From assembly GCF_902170305.1 (NCBI RefSeq), contig NZ_CABHWW010000009.1, positions 1 to 64,000 of the forward strand: DNA of 64,000 nucleotides, read 5' to 3'. The position numbers were made by a program, and so were the translations under genes. Shown here in pieces: positions 44,657 to 54,084 of the stretch; the first letter of the stretch is position 1; the number at the start of each line of letters is the position of its first letter. Below the pieces are notes generated by a model that did no database searches, was not told where the DNA came from, and saw only the letters and a program-made list of their open reading frames with translations. Source of the DNA: Yersinia alsatica (GTDB lineage: Bacteria > Pseudomonadota > Gammaproteobacteria > Enterobacterales > Enterobacteriaceae).

Positions 44657-45892
44657 ATGTCTGCTGATCCTGCTCCAGTGGTGGCTAATAGCACGCTACT
44701 GACGACTCGCCAAATCAATAAGCGCATCCTTTCGATTGTTATTTTTACCTTCGTTTGTTATCTGACAATCGGCTTACCACTGGCAGTGCTGCCCGGTTTT
44801 GTTCATAACCATCTGGGCTACGGTTCAGTATTGGCCGGTTTGGTTATCAGCGCGCAATATTTTGCCACCTTAGTGAGTCGCCCACATGCCGGGCGATATG
44901 CCGATTTATTAGGGCCGAAAAAAGTGGTGCTGTTTGGTTTGAGTTGCTGTGGGATCAGCGGGCTATTTTGTGGTTTGGCTTTTTGGTTGGATAGCCAGCC
45001 ACTGCTGAGTGTGTTGATGCTGCTGGTTGGGCGACTTTTCCTTGGTGTTGGTGAAAGTTTTGCCAGCACCGGTTCTACCCTTTGGGGCATGGGCGTGGTG
45101 GGCTCGATACATACCGCTCGAGTGATCTCGTGGAATGGCGTGGCAACTTATGGGGCGATGGCGATAGGTGCGCCGCTTGGCGTTTATCTTAATATGCGCT
45201 GGGGATTAGCCGGTATTGCCTGGCTTATCTGTTTGGCTGTGGTTTTGGCTCTGGTGCTGGCCTGCCGTAAAGCGGCGGTTTCAGTTGTCACCGGCAAACG
45301 TATTGCCTTCCGGGCGGTGTTGGGCAAAATCTGGCTTTATGGGCTGGGTCTGGGGTTTGGTACTGTTGGTTTTGGGGTTATTGCCACCTTTATTACCTTA
45401 TTCTATGCCGACAAAGGGTGGGGCGGTGCGGCATTTTCTCTGACCTTATTCGGTGCCGCCTTTGTTGGCATTCGGCTATTGTTCAGCAATAGCATTGACC
45501 GCCACGGTGGCTTAAAAGTCACATTGGTTTCCTTTCTGATAGAAATCGTCGGTTTATTACTGATTTGGGGCGCGGATGCCACCTGGATGGTCCAATTGGG
45601 TGCATTCTTGGCCGGGGCGGGTTTCTCATTAGTGTTTCCTGCCTTGGGGGTTGAAGCGGTTAAGCAAGTGGAGCCACAGAATCAAGGCACGGCACTTGGC
45701 ACTTATTCTGCTTTCCTAGACTTAGGGCTGGGCGTTACTGGCCCATTGGCGGGGCTGGCCATTGGCCAATTTGGTATTCCGGCGATTTATCTGGGCGCAG
45801 CATTAATGGTCGTTTTCGGTGTGTTGCTCACATTACGCTTATTGCAGCGACAGCAGAGCACGGATAACGCCGCTCGGCTTGATGGCGTGTAG
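44657..45892 (+). CDS. MFS transporter, YhhS/YfcJ family
   Basis: 411 residues from ATG 44657; a TTG at 44651 is in frame. Twelve hydrophobic segments. Family wording includes SRPHAGRYADLLGPKKVV (loop 2-3 motif), GRLFLGVGESFASTGSTLWGMG and VFPALGVEAVKQVEPQNQGTALGTYSAFLDLGLGVTGPLAG. YhhS-type proteins export arabinose or drugs; substrate unknown. It follows the AraC gene after 95 bases in the same direction, without a visible terminator between. Confidence 0.82.
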   Translation: MSADPAPVVANSTLLTTRQINKRILSIVIFTFVCYLTIGLPLAVLPGFVHNHLGYGSVLAGLVISAQYFATLVSRPHAGRYADLLGPKKVVLFGLSCCGISGLFCGLAFWLDSQPLLSVLMLLVGRLFLGVGESFASTGSTLWGMGVVGSIHTARVISWNGVATYGAMAIGAPLGVYLNMRWGLAGIAWLICLAVVLALVLACRKAAVSVVTGKRIAFRAVLGKIWLYGLGLGFGTVGFGVIATFITLFYADKGWGGAAFSLTLFGAAFVGIRLLFSNSIDRHGGLKVTLVSFLIEIVGLLLIWGADATWMVQLGAFLAGAGFSLVFPALGVEAVKQVEPQNQGTALGTYSAFLDLGLGVTGPLAGLAIGQFGIPAIYLGAALMVVFGVLLTLRLLQRQQSTDNAARLDGV

Positions 45893-45989
45893 ACTATTCC
45901 GAAATAGTTGCTTTGAGCCAATAAATACGTGGTTTCCCTTATTTATTGCGGTAAGGTCGCTCAATTGGAGTTAAAAAGAGGGGAAATAA

Positions 45990-46325
45990 ATGTATTTACG
46001 GCCAGATGAAGTGGCTAAAGTCTTGGAGAATGCCGGCTTTGAGAGAGATTATACGGTTGATCAGGCTTACGGTTATCGGAAAGCGGAGCATTATGTTTAT
46101 GTGAATCGCGAAGCCCGCATGGGCAGAACCGCATTAATTATCCACCCGGCACAGAAAGATAAAAGTTTGTTGTTTGCTACACCTACGGCCACGCTTCGTA
46201 TCAGTGATAAGTATGTTGAATTTCCGCTCTATTTAGCGGGTGAAGCTGAAGATCGCTACGGTATTGCCCATGGTTTTAGCTCAAGGGAAATGTTATTGCG
46301 CTACCTGAACAGTATGTTCCAGTAA
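45990..46325 (+). CDS. ygaC: DUF2002-family protein YgaC
   Basis: 111 residues, soluble, beginning [17 protein letters not shown], which is the start of the YgaC/DUF2002 family. No catalytic motif is visible. AGAGGGGAAATAA gives a strong ribosome site. In E. coli ygaC lies beside ygaM and nrdHIEF, and is reported to be iron regulated; here about 5.7 kb of extra genes has been placed between ygaM and ygaC. Confidence 0.85.
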   Translation: MYLRPDEVAKVLENAGFERDYTVDQAYGYRKAEHYVYVNREARMGRTALIIHPAQKDKSLLFATPTATLRISDKYVEFPLYLAGEAEDRYGIAHGFSSREMLLRYLNSMFQ

Positions 46326-46374
46326 GTTTTCTCATCCCTGCCGCAATGAATTTGATCCGCCGTAATGTCATCAA

Positions 46375-46824
46375 CTAGTGCAATACGGCGTCCGCTTCCT
46401 GGTTAAATTGCAGATTATAATTGCGGCGGAATTGCGCCAATTCAAAAGCATCTAAATCAAGCTCAGCAAAATAGAACAGTGCGGCTTCAGTATGTTCAGC
46501 GGTTAACATCGGGGATATGTGTGAGCGAATCAGCGTATTTCGCCATTGCATCACATTTTCGTCGGAAGGGTCTTTGATAAAGGTTTGATAAATAAAGACC
46601 AGATAAGCCGCTTTTCTGACATCTTCGGCATATCCATTGCTGGTGGAGCGAATAAACATTTGAGTTTGACGCTGCCCCATCTCTTGCAGCATTGACTCGA
46701 TATAAATTGGTTTTATTTTCAGTAAATTAGCCAATGTGTCTACAGCTTTGCGGGTATCTGAGGTCAATACTCGATAGCCGACAATAAAAACTACGATCAA
46801 AACAGCAATAATTATCCACGTCAT
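46375..46824 (-). CDS. DUF1198-family (YicN-like) membrane-anchored protein
   Basis: 149 residues. One N-terminal membrane helix (MTWIIIAVLIVVFIVGYRVL) is followed by a soluble helical domain with VESM-like IYIESMLQEMG and a terminal VLH, as in E. coli YicN. The function of the family is unknown. It converges with ygaC with a gap of 49 bases. Confidence 0.75.
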   Translation of the reverse strand: MTWIIIAVLIVVFIVGYRVLTSDTRKAVDTLANLLKIKPIYIESMLQEMGQRQTQMFIRSTSNGYAEDVRKAAYLVFIYQTFIKDPSDENVMQWRNTLIRSHISPMLTAEHTEAALFYFAELDLDAFELAQFRRNYNLQFNQEADAVLH

Positions 46825-46915
46825 GTAGTGTTTCTTTGCGCCATAAAAGGTGAAATTGACAACGTAAAATTATCTGGCTGTTGAATCGCCGGTACAGATA
46901 AAATCAACCCAATAT

Positions 46916-47254
46916 TTACTGATTATCGCCACTGAAATTATCGCCATTTTTTTGCTGATTATTCAGATGATGATTAAACGCGGCGGCATCTTTTGCCAAT
47001 GCATCAAGATGCGCACCCAATACTTTGATCTGCCTAACCAGCGAATGTTGTTCCGGCAAGGTATTCGCGGTGTTGAGCTTTCTAAGCAGCATGTCATTTT
47101 TAGCACGCAATGCAGTTTCCCGCGCTTTTGACTGCTCCAGCTCATGTTGCAGTGCTGTGTAGCTGGCCTGCCATGTCTGGTGCTGTTTCTCAAAAGTTGA
47201 TTGCAACTCACTCATTGCATTAAGAAACTTTACTTCAAGTTCACGCATTGTCAT
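46916..47254 (-). CDS. coiled-coil protein resembling MbeD/MobD
   Basis: 112 residues from ATG 47254, which has AAGGAAAAG just upstream; the frame opens 35 codons earlier without a ribosome site. Residues about 1-85 are heptad-rich coiled coil (MRELEVKFLNAMSELQSTFEKQ, then LEQSKARETALRAKNDMLLRKL). The N-terminal wording resembles MbeD, a small protein of ColE1-type mobilisation regions, but no other mobilisation gene is near. Function here unknown. Confidence 0.65.
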   Translation of the reverse strand: MTMRELEVKFLNAMSELQSTFEKQHQTWQASYTALQHELEQSKARETALRAKNDMLLRKLNTANTLPEQHSLVRQIKVLGAHLDALAKDAAAFNHHLNNQQKNGDNFSGDNQ

Positions 47255-47480
47255 TGCTTTTCCTTTATGACGGCTTCCGATTTTCAGTGGCAGTATAGCG
47301 AAATCTGAGCATAACCTCATCTGCAAGAATTTGTCTTTCATTAAAGGCTCGGAACCCAACTGAATGACAGGCTACACTCGGTTTTATCATAATTAATGGG
47401 TGATTTGTTTTTATCATTCATTAATGTGCAAAATAAATAAGCCTTGCTATTAGCCTCTCAGCATGCGTTAATAGCGTCAT

Positions 47481-47498
47481 CGGTTTGTAGTACAGACC
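47481..47498 (+). promoter_or_regulatory. cold box in the cold-shock gene leader
   Basis: CGGTTTGTAGTACAGACC matches the E. coli cspA 5'-end cold box CGGTTTGACGTACAGACC at 16 of 18 positions. It lies 162-179 bases before the csp start, giving the long structured 5' leader typical of cold-inducible csp genes. The rest of 47255-47659 shows no gene. Confidence 0.8.
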
Positions 47499-47659
47499 TA
47501 TTTATGTAAGCCATTTAAGTAAAGTAGTTCCTAGTTAAAGCGATATTTTTAGACATCACTTCTCCGACGAATTTCCTTCTTTAGTGCCCCCATAAGTAAC
47601 TCTTGATAAGCAGACCTCAATTGCCAAAATTTGGCACTAATAATGAAGGAAATACCTCT

Positions 47660-47872
47660 ATGTCTACTAAAATGACTGGTTTAGTAAAATGGTTTGATGC
47701 TGGTAAAGGTTTTGGTTTTATTTCTCCTGCTGACGGCAGCAAAGATGTTTTCGTACATTTCTCTGCAATCCAGGGTACTGACTACAAAACTCTTGATGAA
47801 GGCCAGAACGTTGAGTTCAGCATCGAGCAAGGCCAGAAAGGCCCTTCAGCTGTAAACGTAGTTGCACTGTAA
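47660..47872 (+). CDS. cold-shock protein, CspA family
   Basis: 70 residues, one cold-shock domain. The RNP1 motif KGFGFI and RNP2 motif VFVHF are intact, with WFDAGKG at the N-terminus. ATG 47660 is preceded by GAAGGA nine bases upstream and gives the normal family length. It binds single-stranded RNA/DNA and melts structures in the cold. The long leader with a cold box argues for cold induction, so CspA/B/G-like rather than constitutive CspC/E, though sequence alone cannot fix the paralogue. Confidence 0.9.
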   Translation: MSTKMTGLVKWFDAGKGFGFISPADGSKDVFVHFSAIQGTDYKTLDEGQNVEFSIEQGQKGPSAVNVVAL

Positions 47873-47964
47873 TTTACATTACTGCAATTAATGTTTCGCT
47901 GTAATTAAATCTGATTTTGGTTGGATTTAATGTTGGTGATTTTAATTAAGTTGCCAACAACCAG

Positions 47965-47990
47965 AAAACCTCGCTAAGGCGGGGTTTTTT
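47965..47990 (+). terminator. rho-independent terminator after csp
   Basis: AAAACCTCGC pairs with GCGGGGTTTT around TAAG, followed by further T residues. It also can serve the convergent regulator gene, as A residues precede the stem. Confidence 0.85.
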
Positions 47991-48038
47991 GTTTTCTGAG
48001 ATCTCGAATATATTTTTATTGGTATGAAATATCTGCTG

Positions 48039-49034
48039 CTAATGATGTTTAAATTGTCGCCGATATACCGCGGGGGTGATGCCAACGGTTTGGCGAAATG
48101 CATTTCTAAATCCTTCAACCGTCTGAAATCCACAATATTCAGCAACTCCTGCAATATTCATCTGATCCCTTTCCAGTAACTCTTTTGCTCTGTGCATTCT
48201 TTCGTGCTGCAACCAAATTTTAGGTGTTTGACCGGTAGAAGCAGCAAAGCGTCGTAAAAATGTCCTTTCACTGAGCGCTAATTCGGCGGCCATCTGGCTG
48301 ATAGTCCAATTTTTTCCGAGATCCTCGCGCACTTGCTCCATCAATTTTGCCATATCTCGATAGGGTTGTTTGGTCACTGGCGTTGGAATAAATTGTTGCT
48401 GTCCTCCCCGACGAAGTGGGGCCATAACTAAGCGCCGAGCCACCTGATTGGCGATTTTAGCGCCAAAATCACGGGTAATCAGATGCAAGCAGGCATCGAT
48501 ACCGGCACTGCTACCCGCCGAAGTGATAACTTGCCCCTCATCGACATACAACACATTGGCATCGACATGAATATCGGGGTAATGCTGTGCCAGATAATCA
48601 GTATAGCGCCAGTGTGTGGTTGCACTTTTCCCTCGCAATAACCCCGCCGCTGCTAAAACAAAAACACCTGAACAGATGGAGATAATACGTGTGCCGCGCG
48701 CGACTGCTTGCTGCAATGCCTCAATCAATGCTGGTGATGGCAGGGCCTCCGGGCTACGCCATCCGGGAATGACAATGGTTTTAGCCTGCGTCAATAAGTC
48801 GATACCGGCATCAACCTGAATATGGAGGCCGCCATTGGCGGTTGAGATGTTTTGATCCACGCCAACCACTTGGCACTGATACCAAGGGAAATCAAATTCC
48901 GGACGCGGCAGCCCAAATATCTCCTGTGCAATACCAAACTCAAACAGACACAGGCCATCATAGGCCAATATAGCGACCAGTCCCGGGGCATGTTTCACCG
49001 TAGGATCAGTGTAATGAGTGGCTGAATGATTCAT
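48039..49034 (-). CDS. GlxA/FtrA-type regulator (DJ-1-like domain plus AraC domain)
   Basis: 331 residues. The N-terminal ~185 residues are a class I glutamine amidotransferase/PfpI-like domain (VAILAYDGLCLFEFGIAQEIF, SICSGVFVLAAAGLLRGK with the nucleophile-elbow Cys). The C-terminus is an AraC double helix-turn-helix (TISQMAAELALSERTFLRRFAASTG and GVAEYCGFQTVEGFRNAFRQTVGITP). FtrA is the closest named relative. It is divergent from a rhodanese gene with a 96-base gap and likely controls it. Confidence 0.83.
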   Translation of the reverse strand: MNHSATHYTDPTVKHAPGLVAILAYDGLCLFEFGIAQEIFGLPRPEFDFPWYQCQVVGVDQNISTANGGLHIQVDAGIDLLTQAKTIVIPGWRSPEALPSPALIEALQQAVARGTRIISICSGVFVLAAAGLLRGKSATTHWRYTDYLAQHYPDIHVDANVLYVDEGQVITSAGSSAGIDACLHLITRDFGAKIANQVARRLVMAPLRRGGQQQFIPTPVTKQPYRDMAKLMEQVREDLGKNWTISQMAAELALSERTFLRRFAASTGQTPKIWLQHERMHRAKELLERDQMNIAGVAEYCGFQTVEGFRNAFRQTVGITPAVYRRQFKHH

Positions 49035-49130
49035 TGGCGTATCTCAGTGGTTTATTGTCATTTCTGCCACTGTAATCGGCTAGCGCTATTTCTTAAAGTG
49101 ATGCTTCATAATATTTAGTGGAGCAATCAT

Positions 49131-49580
49131 ATGAGCAGTTTAGTGAGCCAAATCCCATCAGCCTCTCCTGAGCAAGCATTGCGACATTTTTCTCAGCGCC
49201 TGGCGTATGAAACTGATTGCTCGGATGTCTATACCAGCCAGCAGCAGGGAAAGGTAGATTTTGTTTTGGTGGATGTGCGTAATGAGGCGGCATTTGTGGC
49301 AGTGAATGTGCCAGGGGCAATTAATATTCCTCACCGTTTAATGGATGCCTCGCTGCTTTCCCATTACCCGACAGAGACACTATTTGTCGTTTATTGTGCC
49401 GGGCCGCACTGCAACGGGGTTCACCGTGCAGCAATAAAATTGAGCCAACTCGGTTTTGCAGTTAAAGAGATGATAGGTGGAGTGACTGGTTGGCGTGATG
49501 AGGGGTTGCCGCTGAACTATGCTAAAAACAGTTCAGTTGATCAATGCAGTGATGCAGTGAGCTGCGGTTGCCATAGTTGA
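49131..49580 (+). CDS. rhodanese-like sulfurtransferase
   Basis: 149 residues, one rhodanese domain: VDVRNEAAFVAVNVPGAINIPH then the active loop VVYCAGPHCNGVHRAA with catalytic Cys89. Three further cysteines near the C-terminus (DQCSDAVSCGCHS) could bind metal or form disulfides and are unusual for a simple rhodanese. The substrate is unknown. It is paired with the divergent FtrA-type regulator. Confidence 0.85.
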   Translation: MSSLVSQIPSASPEQALRHFSQRLAYETDCSDVYTSQQQGKVDFVLVDVRNEAAFVAVNVPGAINIPHRLMDASLLSHYPTETLFVVYCAGPHCNGVHRAAIKLSQLGFAVKEMIGGVTGWRDEGLPLNYAKNSSVDQCSDAVSCGCHS

Positions 49581-49705
49581 ATTTCTCTACTGTGATATAA
49601 AACGCATCGCTTTCCTTATGTTGGCGATTATCCGCTATTATTCTTGGCACTTATTACGAGTTAGCTGGTAGAGTAATGGCGGTTTAGTCATGACAGGAAT
49701 TCTGT

Positions 49706-50014
49706 ATGCGTTCTGTATATCTGTGGGTAGTCGTAGTGGCTATTATCATTACTGCGTTCGTATCACAGCTCAGTTTCTTTTTCATTGAACCCCAGCAGGG
49801 TACCGATGAGGGGAAAGTGTTGGTGCTTAAACGCACGCCAAAGATGAGTTTTATTGATAGCCCGCGAGGTTACTGCCAGCGCGAGTATCCAACTGAAGAT
49901 TATTTACGCTGTGAATCGAGAACCCTTCCTCCGCTACTGGAAAGCACTCATGCTCTTTATGAGTTGCCGTTTAGCGTTTATTTTTACGAAATGACGTATA
50001 AAGCTAATCCTTAA
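49706..50014 (+). CDS. hypothetical single-span membrane protein
   Basis: 102 residues. One N-terminal membrane helix (about residues 5-27, VYLWVVVVAIIITAFVSQL) and a soluble, probably periplasmic domain with two cysteines (GYCQREY, LRCESRT) that could pair. GAATTCTGT upstream gives only a weak ribosome site. I do not recognise the family. Confidence 0.6.
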   Translation: MRSVYLWVVVVAIIITAFVSQLSFFFIEPQQGTDEGKVLVLKRTPKMSFIDSPRGYCQREYPTEDYLRCESRTLPPLLESTHALYELPFSVYFYEMTYKANP

Positions 50015-50129
50015 GTATTGGCGGTGAATTACCATTATTCTTATGGCACCATATCATATTAAGATTTTAATATAGATTGCTGTTAAATAGTTTCATAACT
50101 TTAATATATAAAACATAAAGGGGTTGGCT

Positions 50130-50939
50130 GTGAATTGGACGGAGGTCTTGGTATCTGGAGGGGTAGCGGCAGTTCTGGGTATTGTCACGACAGCATTACG
50201 CAATAGAAATAAATTGAGTAAGATTAGCGCTATTTTATGGTTTATTATCCCCATCGTTATAGGGAATATTGTTTATTACCAATATAATAATTCTAGCTGG
50301 CTACGTGGTAATGAGCGCGCTCAAATAGAGCAATCACTCGAGAGTTACCCTGTTTTCCAAACCCTCAAACAGCAAGATCCCGCCTTTTATACCCAGTTGG
50401 TCGACAACTTTATTAAATCGAAGAATGCCGGGCATTCCGAACAACAGTTGATCGATGAAATGAAACAGTCGGTTGCTGAGTTAACTGTGCAGCGAATTCA
50501 GCGAGCGTCTGATGAAAACGTTATTGATTATATGCAGATCATCTTAGAAGAGCTACGTTATTATCAGGCCAATCATCGCAGTGAGAAACTCTGCTTTAAG
50601 GCATTGTTCCCGCAAGTTAGCGGTGGTGTGAATACCACCAAAATTCTACCTAGGGCACTGTTAGATCGCGATCTTGATTCAGTTAACCGTTTGTTTGAAT
50701 CTTCCACTGGCGAGATAATAAAGCCTAAAAATCAAGAGTATGAGAACAGACTTAATATAGTTATAGAGCAAATGCAACAACAATACGGTGATGATTTGCA
50801 CATGTTCTCAAACCCAGCTAGCCCTGATGTCGATCGAGAGAAACTCTGTGATATGGCAATCGATATGTATAGTGAAATATTGAAACTGCCCCCGAGTGAT
50901 GCGGGTTCAATTTTACGTTCGATGCTGGGTGGTGAATAA
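50130..50939 (+). CDS. hypothetical membrane-anchored protein
   Basis: 269 residues from GTG 50130, which has AAAGGGG eight bases upstream; a TTG at 50124 is in frame. Two N-terminal hydrophobic segments (VSGGVAAVLGIVTTAL, ISAILWFIIPIVIGNIVYY) precede a largely helical soluble domain of about 210 residues. No motif is recognised. It lies 115 bases after the preceding orphan gene in the same direction, so both may be co-expressed. Confidence 0.65.
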   Translation: MNWTEVLVSGGVAAVLGIVTTALRNRNKLSKISAILWFIIPIVIGNIVYYQYNNSSWLRGNERAQIEQSLESYPVFQTLKQQDPAFYTQLVDNFIKSKNAGHSEQQLIDEMKQSVAELTVQRIQRASDENVIDYMQIILEELRYYQANHRSEKLCFKALFPQVSGGVNTTKILPRALLDRDLDSVNRLFESSTGEIIKPKNQEYENRLNIVIEQMQQQYGDDLHMFSNPASPDVDREKLCDMAIDMYSEILKLPPSDAGSILRSMLGGE

Positions 50940-51538
50940 AAAATAACCTATCCTGGGTGGGTATTTAAAATGCCTATGCCCAGGAATGTCTACTGAATCA
51001 CTCTCTTTTCCTTTCTATTATGATAAGTTTCAATCAGTGGATAATAACCTCTGATTGAAATTTACTTTATTATCTTATGTTCTGTCAGATTATTTAGATT
51101 AAAAAAATAGCGATTGAACCACTTAATGGCTAATGAATCGTTTTGATAAAAATCGGAAATAATGAGCCGACTAACTTATAGGTACTATCTCTTGATGACA
51201 GGGTACTAATAGGCAAATCTTGTTATAGAACGGCATGATAGTAACTGCCAGCAAAGCTTTAATTGAATGTTTTTTGTCATATTTATAGACGTAGATCAAT
51301 ATTATTTATTATCAATTTTATTTCTGGCTTGGTTTTTTTTGATTTTCCTCATCTAAAGCTGACATTTGTCACATAAATACTTTAAAGCTCTTATAAGTGG
51401 CGAGAAAATCAGTCATTAATGCTAAATAGGAAGTCTCTTACCCATATTATTGTTTAGTGCTACGCTTAATTGCTTGTTGAATCTTTTTCTGACTGGCAAT
51501 GATCTATATTCGCTAGCTAATTTATCAAAGGATGATTC
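50940..51538. other. gene-free AT-rich spacer upstream of yntA
   Basis: About 600 AT-rich bases with no supported gene. A hairpin TTTCAATCAG/CTGATTGAAA (51028-51060, ten-base stem, 13-base loop) followed by TTTACTTTATT is a likely terminator for the gene ending at 50939. The remainder should contain the yntA promoter; I see no metal-regulator site I would name. Confidence 0.5.
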
Positions 51539-53116
51539 ATGTCTAAACGTTTATGGCTCCGGAATACCTTATTGACCGCCGCTTTATTGAGTGCTTTTTC
51601 TATTCCGGTTAGTGCCGCAACTCACACATTGCAACTGGCTATCGGTGATGAACCGACTGAAGGCTTTGACCCCATGTTAGGGTGGAGTCATGGGAGTTAT
51701 CTGCTGCTACACAGCCCGTTATTGAAACAAAATGAAGATCTCAGTTGGAATAGTTTTCTACTGAGCCAGTATAAAACCAGTGACGATGGCAAAACCTGGT
51801 TACTGACGCTGAAACCCGACCTTAAATTCTCTGATGGTTCGCCTCTGACCGCCAAAGATGTGGTGTTTACCTACAACAATGCGGCTGCCAGTGGCGGTAA
51901 AGTTGATATGGGTAACTTCCTCAAAGCCGAAGAGATCGACCCTCTTAATATCCGAATTCAGTTGAAAGCGCCACAAAGCACCTTTGTGAATGTATTGGGT
52001 TCACTGGGTATTGTTTCCGCGGATAAATACGATGCTAAGACTTATGCACAAAAACCTATTGGTGCAGGCCCTTATCGTTTAGTGAGCTTCCAGCCGGGTC
52101 AACAAATGATTGTGGAAGCGAACCCGTATTATGCGGGCAATAAAAATGATTTCGATAAACTGATTTTTGTTTTCCTTGATGAAGACAGTGCTTTTGCTGC
52201 CGCGCAAAGCGGGCAATTAGGCGTAGTACGTATTCCTCCATCTATGGCAGTCGGCCCGGTTAATAACATGAAGTTATGGGTCAGACCGAGTGTGGAAAAC
52301 CGTGGCATTGTGTTCCCGACCACACCTGCCGGTAAAAAGGATGCGCAGGGTTACCCCATTGGTAACGATGTCACCGCTGATGTCGCGGTGCGCCGCGCCA
52401 TCAACTATGCCATTAACCGCCAACTACTGGCTGACCAAATCATGGAAGGCCATGCTATTCCGGCCTATACCGGCGTGCAGGGGCTACCATGGAATAATCC
52501 AGATTCTGCCATCAAAGACGGTGATATTGAAAAAGCCAAGCAGATACTGGAGCAGGCTGGTTGGACAGTGAACAGCAATGGCATCAGAGAGAAAAATGGC
52601 ATTCCTGCCAAAATCACCCTTTGGTATACCAGCGGCGATACCACTCGGCGTGATTTGGCGCAGGCGATACGTTCAATGCTGAAACCTATTGGTATTGATG
52701 TCGATTTGAAATCCGGCAGTTGGGAAACCGTAGAACGGAATATGCATGCCAACCCGACGTTATTTGGCTGGGGTAGCCTCGACCCGATGGAGCTGTATCA
52801 TCACTACAGCAGTAAGGCGGCGGGCGTGGAATATTATAATCCTGGCTACTATAAGAACCCGGTAGTGGATAAACATCTGCAACAGGCGCTGGATGCCCCA
52901 ACGTGGGAGCAAGCGGTGCCATTCTGGCAACAAGTCGATTGGGATGGCACCACTGGCGCGGGTATTCGTGGTGATGCTGCGTGGGCGTGGCTATTGAATG
53001 TCCAACACACTTATCTGGCCAATAGCTGCGTTGACTTGGGCAAGGGTGCTCCAGAGATCCACGGTTCCTGGTCACTGCTCAACAGCCTCGATAGCTGGAA
53101 ATGGACCTGTCAGTAA
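51539..53116 (+). CDS. yntA: nickel-uptake ABC transporter, periplasmic binding protein
   Basis: 525 residues with a signal peptide (cleavage near VSAATH). Family 5 (DppA/NikA/OppA-type) solute-binding protein: LAIGDEPTEGFDPMLGW, PLTAKDVVFTYNNA, PIGAGPYRLVSF and RRAINYAINRQLLADQIMEG. The complete five-gene transporter directly before urease fits YntABCDE of Y. pseudotuberculosis, a nickel importer for urease. NikA-like proteins bind nickel through a small chelator, and no Ni site can be read directly. Preceded by AAAGGATG. Confidence 0.87.
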   Translation: MSKRLWLRNTLLTAALLSAFSIPVSAATHTLQLAIGDEPTEGFDPMLGWSHGSYLLLHSPLLKQNEDLSWNSFLLSQYKTSDDGKTWLLTLKPDLKFSDGSPLTAKDVVFTYNNAAASGGKVDMGNFLKAEEIDPLNIRIQLKAPQSTFVNVLGSLGIVSADKYDAKTYAQKPIGAGPYRLVSFQPGQQMIVEANPYYAGNKNDFDKLIFVFLDEDSAFAAAQSGQLGVVRIPPSMAVGPVNNMKLWVRPSVENRGIVFPTTPAGKKDAQGYPIGNDVTADVAVRRAINYAINRQLLADQIMEGHAIPAYTGVQGLPWNNPDSAIKDGDIEKAKQILEQAGWTVNSNGIREKNGIPAKITLWYTSGDTTRRDLAQAIRSMLKPIGIDVDLKSGSWETVERNMHANPTLFGWGSLDPMELYHHYSSKAAGVEYYNPGYYKNPVVDKHLQQALDAPTWEQAVPFWQQVDWDGTTGAGIRGDAAWAWLLNVQHTYLANSCVDLGKGAPEIHGSWSLLNSLDSWKWTCQ

Positions 53117-54084
53117 TGAAGGGGGTTTCACTATTTGCCCTGCGTTTAATTTGCCTGCTGCTGATCACCGCAGTGGGCACTTTTACGCTACTGAGTTTCT
53201 CCCCGGTTGACCCAATACGTGCCTATATTGGCAGTGAGTTACTGCATGTTCCGCCGGAACAGTATCCGCTGATTGCCGCACGTTGGGGGCTGGATTTACC
53301 GTTATGGCAGCGTTTTCTGCATTGGTTTACCCAAGTTTTACAAGGAGACTTTGGTTACTCAATGCTGTACAACGCGCCGGTTTCACAGGTTATCGGTGAA
53401 CGTTTTGCTACCTCGTTCGCATTGCTATTTTCGGCCTGGTTATTCTCTGGCATTGTTGGGCTATTACTGGGGCTGACTGCCGGGCGCTACCTTAATCGCT
53501 GGCCGGATCGACTGATTTCAACGCTGTCATATTTATTGGCTTCATTACCCACGTTCTGGATTGGCTTATTGCTGCTGTCACTGTTTGCCGTGAAACTGAA
53601 TTGGGCTCCCATTTGTTGTGCATGGACCCCCGGGAGTAACGCCGAGACCGCCAGTTGGAGCGACAAGCTGCATCACCTCATTTTGCCAATGCTCGCCTTA
53701 GGGTTATTGGGGGTGGGGAATATTGCTCTGCATACTCGCGCCAGAGTGGCCGAAGTGATGAACAGTGAGTTTATCCGCTATGCTCAGGCACAGGGTGATA
53801 AAGGCTGGTCACTGGTTAATTTCCATATTTTACGCCATGCCATAACTCCTGCACTGTGCTTACAATTTGCCTCAGTGGGTGAATTATTGGGGGGCTCTTT
53901 ATTGGCTGAAAAAGTCTTTGCTTACCCCGGGTTAGGGCAGGCCACCATTGATGCTGGTTTACACGGTGACATCCCGTTATTGATGGGGATTGTGATGTTT
54001 TGCGCCATTTTGGTCTTTTGCGGTAACAGCATTGCCAACGCACTGTTACACCGCCTCAATAGGGGGGCAGCACGGCAATTATGA
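53116..54084 (+). CDS. yntB: nickel-uptake ABC transporter, permease 1
   Basis: 322 residues, DppB/NikB-type permease with six membrane segments. N-terminal SFSPVDPIRAYIGSE and the coupling-loop region RARVAEVMNSEFIRYAQAQG are diagnostic. I start at ATG 53116, which overlaps the yntA stop (TAATG); an ATG at 53101 adds five residues. Two cysteines in ICCAWTPGS are unusual in this family. Confidence 0.87.
   Translation: MKGVSLFALRLICLLLITAVGTFTLLSFSPVDPIRAYIGSELLHVPPEQYPLIAARWGLDLPLWQRFLHWFTQVLQGDFGYSMLYNAPVSQVIGERFATSFALLFSAWLFSGIVGLLLGLTAGRYLNRWPDRLISTLSYLLASLPTFWIGLLLLSLFAVKLNWAPICCAWTPGSNAETASWSDKLHHLILPMLALGLLGVGNIALHTRARVAEVMNSEFIRYAQAQGDKGWSLVNFHILRHAITPALCLQFASVGELLGGSLLAEKVFAYPGLGQATIDAGLHGDIPLLMGIVMFCAILVFCGNSIANALLHRLNRGAARQL

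Noticed and set aside
47603-47660. Longer N-terminus for the cold-shock protein
   Set aside because: The 19 extra codons lie in the 5' leader; the ATG at 47660 has a proper ribosome site and gives the normal 70-residue length.
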